Source: Desulforhopalus sp. IMCC35007 (GTDB lineage Bacteria; Desulfobacterota; Desulfobulbia; Desulfobulbales; Desulfocapsaceae). Taken from it: a stretch of DNA of 64,000 bases. Made by a program: the position numbers and the translations under genes. Below, one piece after another: positions 57,851-64,000 of this stretch. The DNA is taken from contig NZ_SWCN01000017.1 of the NCBI RefSeq assembly GCF_005116575.1, positions 62,001 through 126,000 on the forward strand. Reading direction: 5' to 3'. The notes beneath the pieces were generated by a model. It made no database searches and was not told where the DNA came from. It was given only the letters and a program-made list of their open reading frames with translations. Within the stretch, counting starts at the first letter, position 1. Every line of letters begins with the position of its first letter.

Positions 57851-59599
57851 CTAACTTTTGTTTGCGGCTTGATCCTGTTTGAGGGCTTCTTTATGAGCAT
57901 ACATTTTTTCATCAGCCACAACCAGCAGCTCGCTTGCACTTTTACCATCTTCTGGAAAATGCGCTTCGCCTATGGCTCCACCTATCAACAGAGATGAAGA
58001 ATCAAAAGATTTCATAGGGGCGGCTAAAGCCCTGGCAATATTTGCCCTTATGGGTTCAAGATCCTTCCTTGACGGGACATCGCTCAACAGGATGACAAAC
58101 TCATCACCTGCAAACCTGGCGACAAAGTCATTTGTCCGCACATTCGTCCTCAAACGAAGGGCAAACTCTATCAAAGCCTGGTCACCGACATCATGGCCAA
58201 AACTGTCGTTTATCGATTTAAAATCGTTGATATCAATGAAGAGAATCGCAAATGGCTCCCCTCCTTCCCTACTCTGATATCTCTGAATTGACGCCTGAAG
58301 GTACTGTTCAAAAGCGTAACGATTCGGCAGGCCGGTCAGATGATCGGTTTGCAGTCGTCGCTGCATGGCTTTAAAACTCTTGGCAAGATCTCCAATCTCA
58401 TCCTGACGCTGAATATCGATGGGTTCTTCTACAAAACCACTGCCCACTTTATTCACCGCCGTTGATAGTATCTTCAAATCCGTTGTCACCCAATGCAGTA
58501 TCCAAAGGCCAATCAGAACAACAACAATCGTTGCAACGACGCCAAGAAACAGGGTACGGATAACATTATCACTGATCCCCCCCATGAAATCTTTATTTGG
58601 CATGGCTACGACATTGGTCCATTCCAGACCAGCACCATCAACAAAGCGATGAAAGGCAACATGGATCTCCTGACCGGCTCTGTCCTTGAAGAAAAAGGTT
58701 TCCGGTGCATTGCCTGTCTGCTTGAGGAGTATGGGCTTGAGTTGTTGATAAATCTCAGTCACCAGACCGTTTCCACTATCTTCGGCGCTGATTCTGCGAT
58801 TCATTCCATCTTTATCTTTTTTTACATTTGGACTGCAGGATGAGGCTATAAGGTTTCCGTCTGACTCAAGAATAAAGGCCACCCCGCTCGGGGATATTTC
58901 CAGATGAGTTACAAAGTCATTCAAGGCTCGAAGGGACATATCGGTGGCAACCACCCCTTCGGCCTCACCGTTGTGGTCAAGCACCTGTCGGGCCCTCGTT
59001 GCGACCAGATCCTGGGTGCCAAAATCAATGTACACCGACGTCCAGGTGTCCTGATTGGTGTTTTGACCTGCCTTGTACCAGGGGCGATTGCGCGGATCAA
59101 AAAGTTTGGTTTCAGTAAAAGAATACTGTAACTCTCCATTAATCCCATCAAGCCTGTACCATTTGCGATGCTGCTCAGCGGTATATTTTACCCGCAACTC
59201 CCCCGACTCATAGGAGTGTCGATACAGCCCTATGGCCTGACCTGTCCTGTTTCCATAATAGACATAATTGTTGGGATCAATATGCAGAGATGTCGCAATC
59301 CAGAAACGGGTCCGAATATTCGCGAAATCTTCTTCAATGGAATGAGGGGCCAACATACCATTGGGAAAAGCAGCTTCAAGGGTAGCCACCGAACCGACAA
59401 CATGCCTGTCGATCGCCTGGCCTATACGACTTACGGTTTCCTTGAGCAAATGGTCAGATACAGTGAGGACTGCCTGACGCCCGGCAACATAAGAGAGTCC
59501 ACCAATAGCAACTGCGAGAACCACGACAAGCGTAAAATAGGGAACAATCAGAACGGATCGAAGAGATGCTTTTGGCATACGTATTCTATCGGGTTGCAT
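57851..59599 (-). CDS. Diguanylate cyclase with dCache sensor and HAMP
   Basis: About 582 residues from the ATG at 59599 (a GTG at 59614 or ATG at 59578 are alternatives). Order: transmembrane helix (VLIVPYFTLVVVLAVAIGGL), a double Cache periplasmic sensor (about 45-325: FIATSLHIDPNNYVYYGN-type strands, ATDMSLRALNDFV), second transmembrane helix (TLFLGVVATIVVVLIGLWI), HAMP (about 355-405) and GGDEF. The active-site loop reads FAGDEF, an accepted active variant of GGDEF. It would make c-di-GMP in response to a periplasmic small molecule. Confidence 0.92.
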   Translation of the reverse strand: MQPDRIRMPKASLRSVLIVPYFTLVVVLAVAIGGLSYVAGRQAVLTVSDHLLKETVSRIGQAIDRHVVGSVATLEAAFPNGMLAPHSIEEDFANIRTRFWIATSLHIDPNNYVYYGNRTGQAIGLYRHSYESGELRVKYTAEQHRKWYRLDGINGELQYSFTETKLFDPRNRPWYKAGQNTNQDTWTSVYIDFGTQDLVATRARQVLDHNGEAEGVVATDMSLRALNDFVTHLEISPSGVAFILESDGNLIASSCSPNVKKDKDGMNRRISAEDSGNGLVTEIYQQLKPILLKQTGNAPETFFFKDRAGQEIHVAFHRFVDGAGLEWTNVVAMPNKDFMGGISDNVIRTLFLGVVATIVVVLIGLWILHWVTTDLKILSTAVNKVGSGFVEEPIDIQRQDEIGDLAKSFKAMQRRLQTDHLTGLPNRYAFEQYLQASIQRYQSREGGEPFAILFIDINDFKSINDSFGHDVGDQALIEFALRLRTNVRTNDFVARFAGDEFVILLSDVPSRKDLEPIRANIARALAAPMKSFDSSSLLIGGAIGEAHFPEDGKSASELLVVADEKMYAHKEALKQDQAANKS

Positions 59600-59972
59600 A
59601 TATTTTGGGTTCACTCCCCAGCAACAGCAAAATGAAAACCCAGATTGACAAGCGATTCGGAAAACTGCGTACCAAAATCCTGGCCATTGACCATAAGATG
59701 ATGGTCATCATTTTATCTAAAAAGACTCATCTACCAGAGTATAAAGCAATATGGATAAGGAAACTGTTCAACTATGATCTCATTCTTAAAACGTCAAAAT
59801 AGAAGAGTCAAGTAAAGGCTTGTCAATCTTTTTCCATCCGTTTTACTCAACACCATTCTGCTTAAACGTTCTAACATATTGATAATGAAACTATATCCAC
59901 TATTATCAATGCAATTCGTTGCAGTAGCTTTACAATGGAAGATCTAATGATACTTTTGACATCATCAAGGTC
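59600..59972. other. Intergenic region with inverted repeat
   Basis: No convincing gene; a 56-codon plus-strand frame from 59632 has no ribosome site. At 59878-59886 and 59902-59910 lie ATTGATAAT and ATTATCAAT, a perfect 9-base dyad with a 15-base spacer. It could be an operator for the cyclase gene or a weak transcript end for the efflux operon. Confidence 0.4.
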
Positions 59973-61595
59973 CTATTGCTGAAAGCCCAAGGTGATGCCT
60001 CGCCGCTCCAGAAGACTTCCTTCTGCCAGAAACAGGTTCACCAATGCAATTCTATACTCAACGATGGCCTCAATTTCTGCCAGCTGGCTTACAAGAAGGT
60101 CTCGCTGTGCCTGAGCCACAAGGAGAGAAGTGGTGTCACCCACAGAAAAACGTTCCTGCTCTGCCGTGAGGGTTTGTTCCTCCATCTCACGGGTGACTCT
60201 AGTGGCACCTATCTGCTGATGGGTGCGTTCGATCTCATTTGCAGCGAGGCGGACATCCAGTTGCACCATATTTTCTAAATTATCTATTGCCGCAATCGCC
60301 TGATCCCGCGAAGCTCTCGCCGCAAGCTGTTTGCCTTCTGCGGCACGGTTACCAAGATATGAACTGAATTCAACCCCTATAAGTACATCATAATTTTCTT
60401 CGTCTATGTTTGCCCAGGACCGAGAAAACGATTCTGCATAACCGGTTTTGCCGAGATCAATAAAGACATCAAGCTTCGGCAGAAGTCCATTTCGGGTACG
60501 AACAACTTCAAGGCGTAGGCTTTTCTGACGTAACCGCGCTTCGTTGAGGTCTGGTCGCAATTGAAGAGCAAGTTCTAATCGCTCATCAAGATCCTCCAAA
60601 GTCGTTGTCTCCATGCGTGGCTGGCTGGTCGGAGCGATCAGCAGCTGGAAGTGTGTATTATCTGTGACATTGAGCAGGCGGAGTAAGCGGAGACGCTGTT
60701 CAATGTGTCTACTGCGGCCTTCGAGAAGAGCCTGCTCCCGTCTGGCAACTTCAGCCTTTGCCGCCGCCGCAGAATTCCTGGGGATAACGCCAACCTCAAT
60801 CTGGCTTTGCACCTCGTCAAGTTGCTTTTTCGCGATAGTAAGTGACTGTTCAAAAATCGTCAGGCCTTCTGAAGCCAGCACGTACCTCCAATAAGCTATT
60901 TCTACTTCGGACAACAGGATTTCAATAAACCCGCGAAACTCATAGAAAGAAGCCTGGGTTTCAAGCTGCGCCTGACGAACAGCAACAAGATTCACAGCCG
61001 CACCATAGCCCCTCAACAGAGATTGAGTCAGACTTAAACCGAGCCTGGTATCCTGCTGGTCAGGAGTCCGGTTCGAGGTAGAGCCACCGTATCCAACAGA
61101 GGCCTCCACGGAAATCCCAGAGGGAAGTTGTTGCCGCAGCCCCATAGCCGCCTCGACATCATTGCCTTCGACACTGAAACTTTCTTCTGTGCTGCGGGAG
61201 GTCTCACTGGCAGTTTCCTCGCTGTACTGGATTTCTGCAAAAAGTTCCGGATCAAAAACACCTCGTTCTATCTGCTCAAACGTTCCCGTCAAAAGTGGGG
61301 TGTAACGCTCGACCTGAAGTTCACGGTTACGCTGCAGGGCAAAAAACACTGCCTGCTCCAGAGAGAGGGCAATCCGTCCATCTTCTGCTTGAGGAAGCTG
61401 CAGCGTTTCCCCGCCGACAGGTTCGGGCAGCAGCCCGACATCAACCGGAGAACTCTTTTCAAGCGCGCTGTTGTCTTCGTATATTTTTTCAAGATCATAC
61501 CAGCTATCGGGTCGACTGCAACCAACCACCAGCAATGAAATCATTGCACACAACAGCTGCACTCCCTTCCGTTTCTTTCCCGGCGCTACATTCAT
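59973..61595 (-). CDS. TolC-like outer-membrane efflux lipoprotein
   Basis: 540 residues of the outer-membrane efflux protein family. Lipobox LLVVGC with Cys about 26, then two tandem OEP repeats (about 85-290 and 310-520) with the amphipathic helices and strand segments typical of TolC/NodT (e.g. [39 protein letters not shown]). It forms the outer-membrane exit duct. The start overlaps the RND pump gene stop by 4 bases, so the two work together. Confidence 0.92.
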   Translation of the reverse strand: MNVAPGKKRKGVQLLCAMISLLVVGCSRPDSWYDLEKIYEDNSALEKSSPVDVGLLPEPVGGETLQLPQAEDGRIALSLEQAVFFALQRNRELQVERYTPLLTGTFEQIERGVFDPELFAEIQYSEETASETSRSTEESFSVEGNDVEAAMGLRQQLPSGISVEASVGYGGSTSNRTPDQQDTRLGLSLTQSLLRGYGAAVNLVAVRQAQLETQASFYEFRGFIEILLSEVEIAYWRYVLASEGLTIFEQSLTIAKKQLDEVQSQIEVGVIPRNSAAAAKAEVARREQALLEGRSRHIEQRLRLLRLLNVTDNTHFQLLIAPTSQPRMETTTLEDLDERLELALQLRPDLNEARLRQKSLRLEVVRTRNGLLPKLDVFIDLGKTGYAESFSRSWANIDEENYDVLIGVEFSSYLGNRAAEGKQLAARASRDQAIAAIDNLENMVQLDVRLAANEIERTHQQIGATRVTREMEEQTLTAEQERFSVGDTTSLLVAQAQRDLLVSQLAEIEAIVEYRIALVNLFLAEGSLLERRGITLGFQQ

Positions 61596-64000
61596 TGGCC
61601 CACCTTTTCCTTTTCTGAGTGCACCAGGGAAAACACCACGGGGATAAGTATCAGAGTGATCAATGTGGAAGCGGTAAGCCCGCCGACAACCGCGCGGGCG
61701 AGTGGAGCCTGAGCATCAGCACCTTCACCAATGCCAAAGGCCAGAGGGACCAGAGCCAAGACGGTTGTCATACTGGTCATCAGGATAGGGCGCAGCCGGC
61801 GACGTCCTGCCTCCACCACTGCTTCTGTCACAGAATAGCCCGCACGCCTCGTCAGCCTTGCAGCCTGATCAACCAGCAGTATGGCATTGTTCACCACAAT
61901 ACCGCCAAGCATGATACAGCCAATATATGACTGCAGATTCAAAGTAGTATTGGTGAAAAACAGAGTGGTGAGCACACCTACAGCGGCTAAAGGCACACTT
62001 ACCATGACGACGAGCGGATCCCGAAAAGATTCATATTGGCAGGCCAGGACCATGAACACCAGTACCAGAGAAAGCAGCAGGGATAGCGTAAGTTCCCGTG
62101 ATGCCTTTTCCTGCTCTTCAATATTTCCAGCAATTCGAAATTCGTAACCTTCCGGGACGACAATGTTGTTGAGTGCGTTGCGAACATCATCTACGACTGC
62201 ACTAAGGTCTGATCCTTCATAATTTCCCCGGACGGAAACGATACGCTGTTGATCTTTTCGCTCAATCAAGGCGGGCCCCCTGCTCGTTTGAGTAGCAACA
62301 AGATTGCGCAAAACAACCTGGTTACCATTTGGGGCGCTCAGCACCAGATTGAGAATCTCATCCATTGTCTGTGATTCCACATCTTGTAACTGCACAAAAA
62401 TACGCGATGACTCTCCGCCAGAACGGAATTCCCCCACTTTGGCTCCCACCAGCACAGTCTCCAAGGTCTTGGTGACATCTTTTGGTGTCAATCCGAGATC
62501 CGCCACCCTGTTCCGGTCGATAATTATATCCTGCTGAGGAACTCCGGCGCTTCGACTGATGTCAACATCAGTTATATCGGGCACTGTTTCCATAGCCAGG
62601 CCCGCCTGCTCTGCAAGCGTATCAAGGGTTGCCAGATCAAACCCCCGGATTTCCAGGGTAACACCCTGCTCTGCCCCAAGAATACGCTCTAAAATAAACT
62701 GTCCCTGTGGTGCGCGGGTTCGAATTGTCATGCCAGGAATTTGTCCTTCCAGGAGTTTTCTTATGTCTGCTGCAATTTCTGTATTCGAACGACTCCGCTC
62801 TTTTGCCGGTGTCAATGAGATGCGAATCTCGCCGGTTGATCTGGCATTTCGTCCACCGGCACGGACCTGGGTAACGGATGAGATTGTTTCGGGGACCGCG
62901 GGTAGAACGAGTTCCTCCATCAGCTTTGTTTGTCGATCAACAAGGTCAATACGCGTACCAACCTCCATCTCCCCGGTGACTCGCACCTCGCCCTCGTCAC
63001 TGGGCGGAAGAAAGTCAGAGCCAATAAAGGGCAACAGCATCAGGCTTGCTGCAAGCAATGCAACCGAGATAAAAATGACCAACCACCGATGTTCCAGGGA
63101 GCGATGAAGGAGAAGAGCATAGCCAACATTCAACCTTTTGACCATATTACCAGCAGTATCGATAATCCTTCCAGCCCCGCTTGAGTCGTCTAGACCTTTG
63201 CCCGGTTTTACCTTCAGCATTTTGGAAGCCAGCATTGGTACCAGGCTGAGTGAAACGATGAGAGAACAGGTCAGCGAAAACATAACGGTAAATCCAAGTT
63301 CTTTGAATAACTGCCCAGACACGCCCTGGACAAAAGCAAGAGGAACAAAGATAACCATTGTGGTTAATGTACTCGCAAGGATAGCTGTCCCCACCTCCTC
63401 TGCCCCGCTAGTTGAAGCAATAACTGCGGATTCCTTATGCTCCTGGCATCGACGAAAAATGTTTTCCAAAACCACCACAGAGCTGTCAACCATCATCCCC
63501 ACTCCCAGGGCCAATCCACCAAGAGTCATCAGATTTATGGTAAATCCACCAAAATAAATCATGGCAAAAGTCGCAATAATCGAAATAGGGATTGAAAGAG
63601 TAATGACCAGAGTGGAAGGGATGTTACGCAAAAATAAAAAGAGGACCAGGACCGCCAAGCACCCACCGTAGAGCACCGATTGAGCGACGTTTCTGATAGA
63701 CTGCTCAATGAAATTTCCCTGGTTGGTAACTGGAACCACCTTTAACATTGGAAAATCCCGATTGATTACTTTGATCTCTTTCAGTACCCCGGCTGCAACA
63801 TCAACGGTGTTGGCGCTTGGTTGTTTGCGAATGGCAATATTCAGCCCAGATTCACCATTGAGCCGGGTAATCCGGGTACGCTTTTCGTAGGTATCATGAA
63901 TCTCCGCAATCTGGCCCAGGGTGATGAACCCCCCCTCACGCTTTGCCACCACAGTATCACTGATTTGTTGCAAAGAGAGAAACTCCGCCGGGGCACGCAG
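61592..64000 (-). CDS. RND efflux transporter, AcrB/MdtB-like (5' end outside window)
   Basis: Proton-driven inner-membrane pump; the last 802 residues are visible and the frame is open to base 64000. Hydrophobic RND helices surround [20 protein letters not shown] (the proton-relay Asp pair) and the second-half [17 protein letters not shown]-like docking segments and [15 protein letters not shown]. The NAILLVD motif suits the MFP-dependent multidrug or metal HAE1 group. The adaptor (HlyD) gene should lie further right. It precedes the TolC-like lipoprotein gene. Confidence 0.94.
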   Translation of the reverse strand: MRAPAEFLSLQQISDTVVAKREGGFITLGQIAEIHDTYEKRTRITRLNGESGLNIAIRKQPSANTVDVAAGVLKEIKVINRDFPMLKVVPVTNQGNFIEQSIRNVAQSVLYGGCLAVLVLFLFLRNIPSTLVITLSIPISIIATFAMIYFGGFTINLMTLGGLALGVGMMVDSSVVVLENIFRRCQEHKESAVIASTSGAEEVGTAILASTLTTMVIFVPLAFVQGVSGQLFKELGFTVMFSLTCSLIVSLSLVPMLASKMLKVKPGKGLDDSSGAGRIIDTAGNMVKRLNVGYALLLHRSLEHRWLVIFISVALLAASLMLLPFIGSDFLPPSDEGEVRVTGEMEVGTRIDLVDRQTKLMEELVLPAVPETISSVTQVRAGGRNARSTGEIRISLTPAKERSRSNTEIAADIRKLLEGQIPGMTIRTRAPQGQFILERILGAEQGVTLEIRGFDLATLDTLAEQAGLAMETVPDITDVDISRSAGVPQQDIIIDRNRVADLGLTPKDVTKTLETVLVGAKVGEFRSGGESSRIFVQLQDVESQTMDEILNLVLSAPNGNQVVLRNLVATQTSRGPALIERKDQQRIVSVRGNYEGSDLSAVVDDVRNALNNIVVPEGYEFRIAGNIEEQEKASRELTLSLLLSLVLVFMVLACQYESFRDPLVVMVSVPLAAVGVLTTLFFTNTTLNLQSYIGCIMLGGIVVNNAILLVDQAARLTRRAGYSVTEAVVEAGRRRLRPILMTSMTTVLALVPLAFGIGEGADAQAPLARAVVGGLTASTLITLILIPVVFSLVHSEKEKVGQ

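Noticed and set aside
57748-57882. Plus-strand 44-codon frame with a strong GGAGG site
   Set aside because: It overlaps the end of the GGDEF gene on the other strand and the peptide shows no recognisable features; kept only as a note because the ribosome site is good.
59632-59802. 56-codon plus-strand frame between the cyclase and efflux genes
   Set aside because: No ribosome site and no family similarity that I can see.

Overview
The window looks like chromosome of a Gram-negative, strictly anaerobic Desulfobacterota bacterium, probably a sulfate or sulfur reducer of the Desulfobulbales type. The lineage is inferred. It rests on a mercury-methylation pair (hgcA, hgcB), a DsrE-like periplasmic protein, a diheme c-type lipoprotein, a C_GCAxxG_C_C protein, a sigma-54 promoter on a branched-chain amino acid uptake operon, an RpoH-type promoter on groESL, and RND and HlyD envelope efflux systems. 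I see no CRISPR array, no integrase and no insertion sequence.

Bases 1-15790 form an accessory island that ends at a tRNA-CAU gene (15796-15872) whose 3' end faces the island. It holds a type I restriction-modification operon (hsdM-hsdS-hsdR, overlapping stop/start codons; hsdM runs off the left edge). Next comes a patch of small and lipoprotein genes with three copies, in different states of decay, of a secreted thermonuclease with a Cys-rich tail. Between two of these lies a coupled pair: a helicase IV-like UvrD helicase with topoisomerase zinc fingers, and a putative PD-(D/E)XK protein. This pair could be an unrecognised defence module.

Bases 15800-31330 look like core genome: groEL/groES, ilvE, an AI-2E family permease, a DisA-type diadenylate cyclase-like protein, a universal stress protein, an acetyl-CoA acetyltransferase with an unusual insertion, a periplasmic binding protein coupled to a CHASE-GGDEF-EAL regulator, an amidohydrolase, a YheT-like hydrolase and a cystathionine beta-lyase-type enzyme.

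The most interesting locus is 31381-32865, hgcA-hgcB. The hgcA frame carries one in-frame TGA just after a Cys codon. HgcA homology runs without a break across the rest of the frame, no start codon exists between the TGA and the middle of the conserved domain, and a hairpin with a GGUC apical loop sits 19 nt after the TGA, as a bacterial SECIS should. HgcA here is therefore probably a selenoprotein (Cys-Sec pair at residues 34-35). If confirmed, this would be a selenocysteine form of the mercury methyltransferase.

Bases 33117-38062 are a complete sigma-54-type livKHMGF operon. Bases 38180-41919 (minus strand) are a tight five-gene operon of a methyltransferase, an isoprenyl diphosphate synthase-like protein, a MacB/LolD-like ABC exporter and a diheme lipoprotein, whose joint function I do not recognise. 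Bases 42736-48913 are a YbhFGRS-like ABC-2 efflux system with its TetR regulator and tandem operators. The rest holds a beta-hydroxyacid dehydrogenase, a radical SAM protein fused to an MnmC-like methyltransferase, a rhodanese, a decayed lipoprotein gene, an RluA-type pseudouridine synthase, an Sfp-type phosphopantetheinyl transferase, a DsrE-like protein, a HAD phosphatase, a Cache-HAMP-GGDEF cyclase, and a TolC-like lipoprotein plus RND pump that runs off the right edge.
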